Of a stretch of 32,789 nt of DNA, positions 7,305-15,374 are shown piece after piece. How positions within the stretch are numbered: the first letter of the stretch is position 1; every line of letters starts with the position of its first letter. The stretch lies in the IMG/VR virus record IMGVR_UViG_3300048996_000185, positions 1 through 32,789 of that record; one strand, given 5' to 3'. Source of the stretch: a virus. The position numbers were made by a program, and so were the translations under genes. The notes below the pieces were generated by a model. The model was given only the letters and a program-made list of their open reading frames with translations. It was not told the origin of the DNA and did not search any database.

Positions 7305-7697
7305 ATGGCAGCAGCACCGAAGAAGACCACGGCCCGTACCAAGCAGTTCCCTGCGCAGGAGGGGGAGCCGGAGGTCGAGGTCGACGAGCGGTCCGCCGAC
7401 GGCTCCGAAGGGACCCGGTACGTCAAGGAGTTCGTCGTCCTCAAGGCCTGGCCCGCGGGCAACGAGGCTGACGCGCACAAGGCGAATGCGGCAGCCGTCG
7501 CCAACGAGGCGATCCAGCGCGGCCTGCACCCGCGCGGCGAAGCCCGCTTCGACGGCTCCGAGGACCACCCCGACGGGCACTCCCTGACCCTCACCTACAG
7601 CGTCGAGACCGTTCCGTCGTCCATCGACACCGAGCCGGGCGAGACCACCACCCCGCGCGACGTGCTCACCGACAACGGCAAGGGCAGCGAGGACTGA
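7305..7697 (+). CDS. hypothetical protein following the capsid gene
   Basis: This 130-residue protein has a disordered Lys/Thr-rich start, an acidic linker, a core (about residues 40-105) that reads TRYVKEFVVLKAWPAG..., and an acidic Ser/Thr/Glu-rich tail. The core alternates strands and helix and includes LTLTYSVETVP. The ATG at 7305 has AAGGAGG five bases upstream, and was preferred to a start at 7278 inside the stem-loop. It ends by overlapping the next ATG by one base (TGATG). Genes in this place often encode head decoration or connector proteins, but no family is recognised. Confidence 0.6.
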   Translation: MAAAPKKTTARTKQFPAQEGEPEVEVDERSADGSEGTRYVKEFVVLKAWPAGNEADAHKANAAAVANEAIQRGLHPRGEARFDGSEDHPDGHSLTLTYSVETVPSSIDTEPGETTTPRDVLTDNGKGSED

Positions 7698-8140
7698 TGG
7701 TCGACGCCTGGGCTACCCCGCAGCAGGTCACCGACATCACCGGCGCGACGGTGAGCGATGTCCAGCTGTCGCAGGCCCAGGCGTCGATCGAAATGTTCTC
7801 CAATCGGATCTACCCCGACGCCGACCGGATGCGCACCCGCGATCTGTACTGGCTGCGCATGGCCGTCGCCTACCAAGCCGCCTGGATGCTCGGTCAGTTC
7901 GACCTGCACACGCGCATGGACGCCAACCAGGTGCAGCAGGACGGCATCGTCGCCAGCCTCGACCCGCGCGCCATGTCGCTCGGCCCGGAGGCTAAGGCTG
8001 CGCTGCAGCGGTGCTCGTGGATGCGCTCCCGGACCATCCATGTGCGATCGCCGTTCGAGAGCGCCGGCCGCTACAGCAACGCCCTCGCCGAGTCGGCCGA
8101 CGAGCAGCAGCACTGGACCCCCCTGGCGGGTGGCGCATGA
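7697..8140 (+). CDS. head-tail connector (adaptor) protein
   Basis: This 147-residue, mostly helical protein begins with a pattern typical of neck adaptor proteins: a helix starting 'ATPQQVTDITG..VSDVQLSQAQASIEMFSNR', then YWLRMAVAYQAAWM. Such adaptors sit under the portal and extend the DNA channel. Its position, the first connector after the capsid region, matches the gp15/gp6-like adaptor slot of siphoviruses. It overlaps the upstream gene as TGATG and the downstream gene as ATGA, so neck proteins are made in step. Family assignment is by position and general pattern. Confidence 0.65.
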   Translation: MVDAWATPQQVTDITGATVSDVQLSQAQASIEMFSNRIYPDADRMRTRDLYWLRMAVAYQAAWMLGQFDLHTRMDANQVQQDGIVASLDPRAMSLGPEAKAALQRCSWMRSRTIHVRSPFESAGRYSNALAESADEQQHWTPLAGGA

Positions 8141-8472
8141 ACCTCGCCACCACCCGCGTCAGCGTCCTCGGCGGCACCAGCACCGACCAGTTCGGCGATG
8201 AGACAGACGGCTCCATCGTCCTGCAGTCCGGGATCCCCGCCTCGCTGATCGAATCCTCACGCCAGGCCTCCGAGCCGGTCACCGGCCTTCCCCGCATCGT
8301 CCGCACCCACATCTGCCGCCTCCCGCCCGGCACCGACATCGACGAAACCAGACGGCTCCTCGACGAGACGACCAGCGAGGTCTACATCGTCGTCGCCGTC
8401 ACCCGCAACGCCAACCCGGTCCTCACGCAGCCGCTGCGCGTGGACCTGAAACGCACAGGACGAGCCGCCTGA
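8137..8472 (+). CDS. head closure (stopper)-like protein
   Basis: This 111-residue protein starts MNLATTRVSVLGGTSTDQFGDE and is strand-rich, ending YIVVAVTRNANPVLTQPLRVDLKRTGRAA. Size, strand content and place after the adaptor fit a head completion or stopper protein that seals the DNA channel and binds the tail terminator. The ATG at 8137 overlaps the adaptor stop (ATGA), which decided the start over a longer frame opening at 8011. A 96-bp non-coding gap follows in which only a ribosome site is evident. Confidence 0.6.
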   Translation: MNLATTRVSVLGGTSTDQFGDETDGSIVLQSGIPASLIESSRQASEPVTGLPRIVRTHICRLPPGTDIDETRRLLDETTSEVYIVVAVTRNANPVLTQPLRVDLKRTGRAA

Positions 8473-8568
8473 GGCTCCGACACAGACCACCGCCCGACCG
8501 GCACCAACGGCCCGTAAACGGTCAGCCGCAACGGCACGCAGCCCGCCGACGTAGAGGAGGTGCAGGGC

Positions 8569-8943
8569 ATGAGCGTCACGTTCCGCCTCGACGTGAACAG
8601 CCGCTGGCGAGCCGACCTCAACGCCGAGATCGCCCGCTACCTCCGCAAGCTCGCCCGGCAGATCCAAAACGACGCCGAGCGGATGGCCGCGGTCAAGACC
8701 GGCAAGCTCCGGTCCTCGATGTACCACGAGGTGAACGGCCTCACAGCCCGTATCGGCGTCCGCAACGTGCCGTACTGGTCGACAGTCGAGTTCGGATCCG
8801 GTCCGCACATCATCCGGCCCCGCACCAAGCGGGCCCTGCACTGGCCGGGCGCACGGCATCCCGTCGCGTTCGTCAACCACCCCGGCACGCCCAGCCAGCC
8901 GTTCCTCCGGCCTGCTCTCTATCGGCGGCGGGGGGCCCTGTGA
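8569..8943 (+). CDS. HK97 gp10-like neck/tail protein
   Basis: This 124-residue protein matches the pattern of the HK97 gp10-like family, found at the head-tail junction of many siphoviruses. Marks are 'DAERMAAVKTGKLRSSMY', 'YWSTVEFGSGPHIIRPR' and the end 'HPGTPSQPFLRPALYRRR'. The G(T/S)xxQPFLRPA ending and VEFGS motif are characteristic. The ATG at 8569 lies eight bases after GAGGAGG. The stop overlaps the next ATG by one base. Confidence 0.78.
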   Translation: MSVTFRLDVNSRWRADLNAEIARYLRKLARQIQNDAERMAAVKTGKLRSSMYHEVNGLTARIGVRNVPYWSTVEFGSGPHIIRPRTKRALHWPGARHPVAFVNHPGTPSQPFLRPALYRRRGAL

Positions 8944-9395
8944 TGGCGGTCATCCAGCGCGCCAACTCCGAGCTCGTCACCGTGGCCTGGCTGCAGGGCG
9001 CCGCAGGTATGGAAGCGGGCCAGGTCGCCACGACCCTTCCCGCAGACGTCTCCACATGGACGACGAACGGCTTCGTGCAGGTCTGCCCGGTCGCCGGGGG
9101 CAGCCCTCAACTGCACTACGCGCTGCGGGAGCCCGTCATCCAGGTCGACTGCTATGCCGTCAGCCCGAACTCCGGCAGGCCCCCGTGGGGCAAGGCCGCT
9201 TCGCTCATGGAGCTTGTCGTCGCTGCGACCTACGACGAGGAGCGCATGCAGCGCACCCTCACCCTTCCCGCCGGCTACCCGCAGGCCCGCGTGATGACTG
9301 CCCATCTGATGTCGGAGCCGCGCCGGGTGCCCGGCGACGAGGCCTCTTACGCCCGCTACATAGCTGACCTCGCCCTGCACTGGATCACCCTCTAG
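8943..9395 (+). CDS. tail terminator-like protein
   Basis: This 150-residue protein sits between the gp10-like protein and the major tail protein, the usual place of the tail terminator that caps the tail tube and joins it to the head. Visible elements include WTTNGFVQVCPVAGG, REPVIQVDCYAV and a C-terminal strand region, YARYIADLALHWITL. ATG 8943 was preferred to GTG 8940 because the G-rich ribosome site would be only three bases from the GTG. Assignment rests on order and general alpha/beta pattern, so it is moderate. Confidence 0.62.
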   Translation: MAVIQRANSELVTVAWLQGAAGMEAGQVATTLPADVSTWTTNGFVQVCPVAGGSPQLHYALREPVIQVDCYAVSPNSGRPPWGKAASLMELVVAATYDEERMQRTLTLPAGYPQARVMTAHLMSEPRRVPGDEASYARYIADLALHWITL

Positions 9396-9402
9396 GAGCG
9401 CC

Positions 9403-9570
9403 ATGCCGACCGTTCGTACCACTATCCAGCCGCACGTAGTCCTTGAGGTCGGCGACGCCGAGTACCTCGACCTGAAGCGTCAGGGGCTCCTCCTCGAAGA
9501 GGACGCGCCTGCTGCTGTTCCTGCCGCCGCACCGGCCAAGATCCCCGCCGCTGTGAAGAGCAAGGAGTAA
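9403..9570 (+). CDS. small protein before the major tail gene
   Basis: This 55-residue protein begins MPTVRTTIQPHVVLEVGDAE and continues YLDLKRQGLLLEED, then an Ala/Pro linker and a Lys-rich end. AGGAG lies five bases before the ATG, and AAGGAG near its 3' end serves as the ribosome site for the major tail protein, so the two are coupled. Similar tiny genes with a 'YxxLKRQGLL' segment occur near connector or tail genes of actinophages (from memory). The function is unknown. Confidence 0.6.
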   Translation: MPTVRTTIQPHVVLEVGDAEYLDLKRQGLLLEEDAPAAVPAAAPAKIPAAVKSKE

Positions 9571-9574
9571 GGCC

Positions 9575-10135
9575 ATGGCCGTCACCACCACCAACCTGAT
9601 CATGGGGCCGGGGACGCTGTACCTCGCGAACTTCGGTGCCACCGAGCCCCTCGACACCGTCGTCAACACCACCCCGGCCGCGTCCGCCTGGACGGATCTG
9701 GGCGGTACGCAGGACGGCGCGAAGCTCACCGTCGACCAGACGTACACCGACCTCGAGGTCGACCAGATCGTCGACGTGCCGGGCGCCCGTCTGACGAAGC
9801 GGCTTTTCACCGTCGAGACGAACCTGGCCGAGCCGACCTTGGAGAACCTGAAGTTCCTGCTCAACGACGGCACGGCCGCCAGCGGGGCGGGCTTCAAGAG
9901 CTTCGAGCCGATCTACGCCAGCTCGGCGACGCAGCCCACCTATCGGGCCGCGATCCTCGACGGGTTCAGCCCCGGCCAGCTGAGGCGCCGCTTCATCATC
10001 CGCAAGGTGCTGTCCAGCGACAAGGTCGAGTCCACGTACAAGAAGGACGCCCAGACCCTGTTCACCGTCAAGTGGTCCGGCTTCTACGTCAGTTCTGTCA
10101 TCGCCCCCTTCAAGTTGATCGACGAAACCTCCTAG
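9575..10135 (+). CDS. major tail protein (tube subunit)
   Basis: This 186-residue protein would stack in rings to form the tail tube. It is strand-rich with the pattern usual for siphovirus tube proteins: an N-terminal 'GPGTLYLANFGATEP', a central LTVDQTYTDLEVDQIVDVPGA segment resembling the family's 'v..q.y.di.vdq....p', and a C-terminal TLFTVKWSGFYVSS strand. It precedes the tail chaperone pair and the tape measure, the standard order. AAGGAG lies seven bases before the ATG. Confidence 0.82.
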   Translation: MAVTTTNLIMGPGTLYLANFGATEPLDTVVNTTPAASAWTDLGGTQDGAKLTVDQTYTDLEVDQIVDVPGARLTKRLFTVETNLAEPTLENLKFLLNDGTAASGAGFKSFEPIYASSATQPTYRAAILDGFSPGQLRRRFIIRKVLSSDKVESTYKKDAQTLFTVKWSGFYVSSVIAPFKLIDETS

Positions 10136-10143
10136 GAGCCACC

Positions 10144-10551
10144 GTGACCACCCGAGCGCCCAAGACCCGCACCGCTCCGGTGCCCGCCGAAGACGACGGC
10201 ATCCTCGCCCTCACCACCAGCGACAGCCCGCCGCCCGAGGAGATTCGTGAGCCGCTGTTCTCCGTGGACGGCGAGGAGTTCACCGTCCCGAAGATCATCG
10301 ACGAGCGGCTCACTTTCCTCGCCATGAACAAGCTCCGCACCGAGGGCCTGGTCTTCGGTGCGATGTACCTGCAGGAGCTCGTCCTCGGAGGCGTGCAGTA
10401 CGCCCGGCTCATCGAACTCTACGAACAGAAGAAGCTCACCCCCGAGCAGTTCGAGCAGGCCGGCAGCCTGATCAATGGCCTGTTCTTCAAGAAGGTCAAG
10501 GACGACGCAGGCGCAGCGGGAAAAGCCTCGGACGGCTCGTCGACCAGCTGA
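10144..10551 (+). CDS. tail assembly chaperone (upstream frame)
   Basis: This 135-residue product is the G-type chaperone that with its frameshifted form coats the tape measure during tail assembly. The N-terminus is disordered, followed by a compact helical domain (about residues 40-120: 'EPLFSVDGEEFTVPKIIDERL', then 'LYEQKKLTPEQFEQAGSLI'). The GTG at 10144 has AGGAG six to seven bases upstream. Near its 3' end lies the slippery sequence at 10518-10524, 27 nt before the zero-frame stop. Gene order (tube protein, chaperone, tape measure) supports the call. Confidence 0.82.
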   Translation: MTTRAPKTRTAPVPAEDDGILALTTSDSPPPEEIREPLFSVDGEEFTVPKIIDERLTFLAMNKLRTEGLVFGAMYLQELVLGGVQYARLIELYEQKKLTPEQFEQAGSLINGLFFKKVKDDAGAAGKASDGSSTS

Positions 10552-10829
10552 CCGCACACAGCTGGATCCTCGACCACGAAGAGGACGTCGACGCCGACTT
10601 CCTCGCCACCTACGGCATCGACCTCGAAGACACCGTCGTCGGCGCCAAACGCTTCCTCGCCCTCGCCAACCGCCTCCCCGTCTACGAAGGCGCCGTCGCC
10701 GCAGCGGCAGCCGCCGCACAACAGCCCGCACAGGCAGCCGCACCTGCCCAGACAGACACCCCGCAAGAGGTGACCGTCGACGCAATGAACCTGCTGATCC
10801 CGGGCTTGATTGAACGCAAGGAGGTGTAG
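10144..10829 (+). CDS. tail assembly chaperone, -1 frameshift (G-T) product
   Basis: Reading to 10524 in the first frame and resuming at 10524 in the -1 frame gives a 228-residue fusion (127 + 101 residues). The -1 frame is open to the TAG at 10827. It encodes a sensible domain: LGRLVDQLTAHSWILDHEED, then an acidic segment DADFLATYGIDLED, a helix, an Ala/Gln-rich linker and the end LLIPGLIERKEV. No convincing independent start codon with a ribosome site exists for the second frame, so frameshifting is the likely route. This follows the lambda G/GT arrangement. Confidence 0.75.
10518..10524 (+). other. programmed -1 ribosomal slippery heptamer GGGAAAA
   Basis: In the chaperone frame the site reads G GGA AAA, a perfect X XXY YYZ heptamer. 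Slippage moves ribosomes into the open -1 frame that ends at 10829. Similar sites (GGGAAAG in lambda, GGGAAAA in many actinophages) are established for tail chaperone genes. Confidence 0.8.
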
Positions 10830-10835
10830 GAGCCG

Positions 10836-13800
10836 ATGTCGTTCCTCGTCGCGTCCGGCCATGTCGAAGTCGAAGCCAAGACCGGCGACGCCGTCCGCGA
10901 CATCAACCGCGTCGTCTCCGCGCTGCGCGGCATCGGCCCCGCCGCCACCACAGCGGGCGCCGCCCTCAACCAGCTGCGCAGCCGCGCCACCACAGCCGCC
11001 ACAGCCGTCGACAAGCTCGGCACCCAAGCCGAAAGAACGTCACGGTCCCTGCGGGAACTGCGGGCGGCAGCCAGAGACATCCGGCTCCGCGCCGACCTGG
11101 ACGATCAGACCAGCTCCGGCATCGCAGCCGTGCGCGCCTCCGTACTCGAACTGCGCCGGCTCAACCCCATCAACTTGCGCGCAAACCTGGACAACCAGAC
11201 CAGAGCCGGCATTGCAGCGGTCCGCTCCGCCGTCATCGAACTACGCCGCCTGAACCCCATCAACCTGCGGGCCGACCTCAATGACCGGACCAGCAGCGGC
11301 ATTGCGACCGTGCGCGCCCACGTGCTGGAACTGCGCCGCCTGAGCCCCATCAACCTGCAGGTCCGTTTCGACGGAGCCTCCGCGGAAGTACTGACCGCCG
11401 CCCGCGCCATGCGGGACCTGCAGAGCAACGCCCGAAGCGCGAGCACGTCCCTCACAGCGCTGACTGCACGGGCCACCACAGCGGCTGTCGCCCTGCGGGC
11501 CCTGGCCGCTGCCGCCAACGATGCCTCCCGCGAACTGCGCACCCTGCGCGGTCGGGCCGCGGCGGCAGCCGCCTCCCTGCAAGACCTGCGGGACAGGGCG
11601 GCCCTCGCCGGCAATGCGCTGGGCTCGATGAATACTCGAGCCGCCGCCGCCCATGGACGCCTCGGTGACCTGTCCACCAGTACCCGCACCCTGCGGGCTG
11701 ACATGGACGACCTCGACGGGAGCTTGCGCAGGGTCGGCCCCGGAATGACAGCCCTGCGCGGTCGTCTCGGCACCCTGCGCAGCTCATCCAACGGGGCCAG
11801 CGGCGGCATGCAGAAACTGATGCAGGTAGCCCTCCTGCTGTCGCCCGCCCTCATTCCGATCGCCGCCGCCACTGTGCCCATCGTCGCGGGCCTGGGGGCC
11901 AGTGCCGTCGCGCTGGGCGTGTTCGGAATCGCCATCGGCTCGCAGATCAAGGACATCGCCGAGGCGTCGCAGGCGATGAAGAAGTACGAGACGGCTGTCG
12001 AGCAGTACGGCAAATCCTCCACCGAGGCCGCCAAGGCTCAACTCGAATACCAGCGGCTGGTCAAGGACATGCCGCCCGCCACGCGGCAGGCCGCCGCCGC
12101 CATGTCCGTCCTCAAGGACCAGTACAAGGCGTGGTCCACGGCCTTGGCGGGCGACACGATGCCGGTGGTCACCAAGTCCATGGCGGTGTTTGGGTCGCTG
12201 CTGCCCAAGCTGACACCGCTGGTACGGGGTACGTCCACTGAACTTCAGAGGATGATGACGCTCCTGGCGGGCGGTATTCAGACGCAGGGCTTCGACTCCT
12301 TCATGGCCAAGTTCACCGAGTTCGCCACGGGCGCGCTGCGGCAGGCCACGGACGGAATGGTCCACTTCTCCAGGGTCATGGCCGGGGGTGCGGGGACCGG
12401 GGCGTTCGGCGAGTTCATGAGCTACGTCCGCAGTGTCGGCCCAGCGGTCGGCGAGACGCTGGGGAACCTCGCAAAGGCGATGATCCATCTGGTGGCCGCG
12501 GCGTCCGACGTCGGCGTGGGTATCCTCACGGCGGTCAACGCCTTCGCCAAGCTGGTCAACGCCATCCCCACCGAGGCGCTCTCAACGCTCATTCAGTTCG
12601 TCGTGGTCCTCAAGGCGGTCAAGCTCGCGGCGGCCGGGATGGCGGCGTCGAGCGCCGGCATGACTGCGTTCGCCACGGGCGTCGGGGCGATGCGGACCGC
12701 CGCGGCAGGGGCATCGGGTCGTTTGACGACACTGTCCGCCGCCTTCGGGACGTTGTCGCGTAACGCGAAGGTCGCTCTGGTAGGGACGGGGATCGGCCTG
12801 CTGGTGATCGCCCTGGCGAAGCTGTCGTCGGTCGGCAAGGAGGCGCCACCGGACGTCGACCGGCTGACGACGTCGCTGGCCAACCTGGGCCGCACCGGCA
12901 AGGTGACGGGCGAAGCGGCACGGGTGTTCGGCTCGGACCTCGGCGGGCTCGCCGATTCCCTGCGCACGTTGGCCCGCCCGTCGAACGCGGAGGGCATCCA
13001 GCAGTGGGCGACAAGCCTGATCGGCATGGACTCCACCCCCGTCAAGAATGCGAAAGAGGATCTCGACGGCGCCGACAAGGCCTTGGCCAGCCTCGTCAAG
13101 GGTGGCAAAAGTGAACTCGCGGCGGCAGCCTTCGACCGGGTAGCCGCCGCGATGCGCAAGGAAGGAATGTCCGCCGGTGAGCTTCGCTCGAAGCTCGACG
13201 ACTACAAGAGCGCACTTGCGGACCAGAAGCTGGAACAGGAGCTTGCGGCCCAGGCGATGGGCGTCTTCGGGCAGCAGGCGCTTGAGGTGAAGACCAAGCT
13301 TGACGCTCAGAAGATGTCGGCGGACGGCCTGCGCGCAAGCATCATGGCCCTCAACGACACCAACCGCTCAGCCTACGACGCACAGATCGCGTTCGAGGCT
13401 GGCATCGACGCCCTGACGGCATCCTTCAAGGAGAACGGCAACAGCCTCAACACCAATACGGAGGCCGGCCGCAAGAACGGCACGGCGATGTCGCAGGCGG
13501 CCAAGGCCCACGATGAGATGCTCGCGTCCGGGCTGGCGGCGGGCGAGTCTCTCGGCTCGATGACGGGGAAGTCGGAGAGGCTGCGCTCCAAGATGATGGA
13601 GCTGGCGACGGCCACGTTCAAGAGCAAGGAGAAGGCCAAAGAGTACGTCAACACGCTGCTCGGAACCCCTGGTTCGATCAAGACGGCGGTGGAGCTGGAG
13701 CGCAAGGACGCCATATCCGGCCTCGAGTCTGTCCGGTCAGCGATCCAGAAGACGCCGGGCGCGAAGAGCGTCAAGGTCAACACGCTGAACGCGGCAGCCA

Positions 13801-15374
13801 TCAGGGCACTCGAGGCGGTGGGGCTGAAGACCCGCACGCTGAAGGATGGGCGCACCGAGGTCTACACGAAGAACGGGCAGGCCCTCGGCAGCATCGGCGC
13901 GGTGAGCCGAGCACTTAACAGCCTGCGCAACAAGACGGTCACCGTCACCACCAACTACGTCAAGAACTACCTGGTCGGCCGCTCGCAGCACGACATCACT
14001 GGCGCCACCGGCGGCCGGTTCACAGGCAGTGGCTTCCGTACCCGTTACGCCACCGGCGGCAAGGTCCACGGCCCAGGCGGGCCCACCAGCGACGACGTGT
14101 TCGCGCCCTGGCTGAGCGCAGGCGAGTTTGTCATGAAGGCCAAGGCGGTTGCCCGCTACGGCGAGCCGTTCATGCAGGCCGTCAACGACGGACAGCTCAA
14201 GCTCGGCCTCGGCTACGCCAAGGGCGGCAAGGTCAGCGAGAAGCAGAAAGCCGCGATCGCCGCCGAGAAGGCACGGCAGTCCGAGGGCAAGAAGGCACTC
14301 ACCTCCGACACGACGTTCACCACCGCCGGGCGGCTGGCGGGCTACAAGTACACCGAAACAGTCCACGACCTGGGCATGCCCGACTCGGTGGGATCGCTCG
14401 TCACCTCCGTCAACACCTACCTGTCGAACATCAAGAAGGCGTTCAGCGGCAAGACTGAGGCCACTCTCGTCGCGAAGATGACCTCGTCCGGCAAGGCGCT
14501 CCTCGACAACCAGAAGAAGCTCGAGGGCGTCAACAAGAGCTTGGACGCAGCGAAGAGCACCCTCGACGACCTGAAGGGCAAGTTCGACTCGCTCAAGACG
14601 AGCGTCTCCTCGTCCCTCGTCGGCTTCGGGAACATCACGAAGATCGGCAAGTACGGCACCAGCGCCGACACGCTCATCAAGCAGCTGCAGTCCGACACCA
14701 GCAGGACCAGCGACTTCTCCAAGCAGTTGGAGGCCCTGAAGGGGAAGGGCCTCAACGCCCAAGCCATCAGCGACATCGCGGCGGCAGGTGTGACCGGTGG
14801 CGGCATGTCCACCGCCCAGTCCTTGCTGAATGCGACGCCGGAACAGATCGCGAAGATCAACGAGCTTCAGAAGCAGCTGCAGAAGTCCGCCGACGCTGCC
14901 GGTACGACCGCCGCGAACGCCATGTACGGGGCGGGCCTTAAGGCTGCCGAGGGTGTGGTGGCGGGGCTGACGGCGAAGCAGAAGGCCATCGAGGCGACGA
15001 TGATGGCCATCGCCAAGTCGATGGAAGCCGCGATCAAGAAGGCGCTCGGTATCAAGAGCCCGTCGAAGGTCATGGAGTCCGTCGGCGACTACGCCTTCCA
15101 GGGCATCGAACAGGGCTGGGTGAAGCGCGCCGCTGCCGGAGCAACACCGATCTCCGGCAGCGCTGTGCGCGTCAACACCGGCATCGTCCCGCCCGGCGTC
15201 GGCACTGGTACCGGGGGCGGTGGGGGCATCACAGTGCAGACGCTCAACGTCAACGTCAAGGGATCTTTCGACTTCGCCTCGCCCGGAGAGCGCAAGGCCG
15301 TCGCGAAAGCCCTGGTGAAGGACATCAACGACGAGCTGCGCACCTACCAGCGTGAAAGGTCGGTGGGACGCTGA
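10836..15374 (+). CDS. tape measure protein
   Basis: This 1512-residue protein is the longest in the window and would set tail length; at about 1.5 angstrom per residue it implies a tail near 225 nm. The N-terminal 320 residues are Ala/Arg-rich and helical and include three tandem 30-residue repeats (87-176). Hydrophobic segments lie at about 328-370 and 645-665 and may insert in the host membrane. Coiled-coil stretches follow. A Gly-rich segment with YATGGKVHGPGGPTSDDV and LSAGEFVM (about residues 1070-1100) is a recurring tape-measure motif. There is no visible lysozyme or peptidase active site. AGGAG lies close to the ATG at 10836, just after the chaperone TAG. The stop overlaps the next gene as TGATG. 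Confidence 0.9.
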   Translation: MSFLVASGHVEVEAKTGDAVRDINRVVSALRGIGPAATTAGAALNQLRSRATTAATAVDKLGTQAERTSRSLRELRAAARDIRLRADLDDQTSSGIAAVRASVLELRRLNPINLRANLDNQTRAGIAAVRSAVIELRRLNPINLRADLNDRTSSGIATVRAHVLELRRLSPINLQVRFDGASAEVLTAARAMRDLQSNARSASTSLTALTARATTAAVALRALAAAANDASRELRTLRGRAAAAAASLQDLRDRAALAGNALGSMNTRAAAAHGRLGDLSTSTRTLRADMDDLDGSLRRVGPGMTALRGRLGTLRSSSNGASGGMQKLMQVALLLSPALIPIAAATVPIVAGLGASAVALGVFGIAIGSQIKDIAEASQAMKKYETAVEQYGKSSTEAAKAQLEYQRLVKDMPPATRQAAAAMSVLKDQYKAWSTALAGDTMPVVTKSMAVFGSLLPKLTPLVRGTSTELQRMMTLLAGGIQTQGFDSFMAKFTEFATGALRQATDGMVHFSRVMAGGAGTGAFGEFMSYVRSVGPAVGETLGNLAKAMIHLVAAASDVGVGILTAVNAFAKLVNAIPTEALSTLIQFVVVLKAVKLAAAGMAASSAGMTAFATGVGAMRTAAAGASGRLTTLSAAFGTLSRNAKVALVGTGIGLLVIALAKLSSVGKEAPPDVDRLTTSLANLGRTGKVTGEAARVFGSDLGGLADSLRTLARPSNAEGIQQWATSLIGMDSTPVKNAKEDLDGADKALASLVKGGKSELAAAAFDRVAAAMRKEGMSAGELRSKLDDYKSALADQKLEQELAAQAMGVFGQQALEVKTKLDAQKMSADGLRASIMALNDTNRSAYDAQIAFEAGIDALTASFKENGNSLNTNTEAGRKNGTAMSQAAKAHDEMLASGLAAGESLGSMTGKSERLRSKMMELATATFKSKEKAKEYVNTLLGTPGSIKTAVELERKDAISGLESVRSAIQKTPGAKSVKVNTLNAAAIRALEAVGLKTRTLKDGRTEVYTKNGQALGSIGAVSRALNSLRNKTVTVTTNYVKNYLVGRSQHDITGATGGRFTGSGFRTRYATGGKVHGPGGPTSDDVFAPWLSAGEFVMKAKAVARYGEPFMQAVNDGQLKLGLGYAKGGKVSEKQKAAIAAEKARQSEGKKALTSDTTFTTAGRLAGYKYTETVHDLGMPDSVGSLVTSVNTYLSNIKKAFSGKTEATLVAKMTSSGKALLDNQKKLEGVNKSLDAAKSTLDDLKGKFDSLKTSVSSSLVGFGNITKIGKYGTSADTLIKQLQSDTSRTSDFSKQLEALKGKGLNAQAISDIAAAGVTGGGMSTAQSLLNATPEQIAKINELQKQLQKSADAAGTTAANAMYGAGLKAAEGVVAGLTAKQKAIEATMMAIAKSMEAAIKKALGIKSPSKVMESVGDYAFQGIEQGWVKRAAAGATPISGSAVRVNTGIVPPGVGTGTGGGGGITVQTLNVNVKGSFDFASPGERKAVAKALVKDINDELRTYQRERSVGR
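11094..11363 (+). repeat. three tandem 90-bp repeats inside the tape measure gene
   Basis: Three consecutive 30-codon units (11094-11183, 11184-11273, 11274-11363) encode variants of 'DLDDQTSSGIAAVRASVLEL' followed by 'RRLNPINLRA'. The third unit has diverged most (LSPINLQV). Such duplications would lengthen the tail ruler in fixed steps. Confidence 0.8.
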
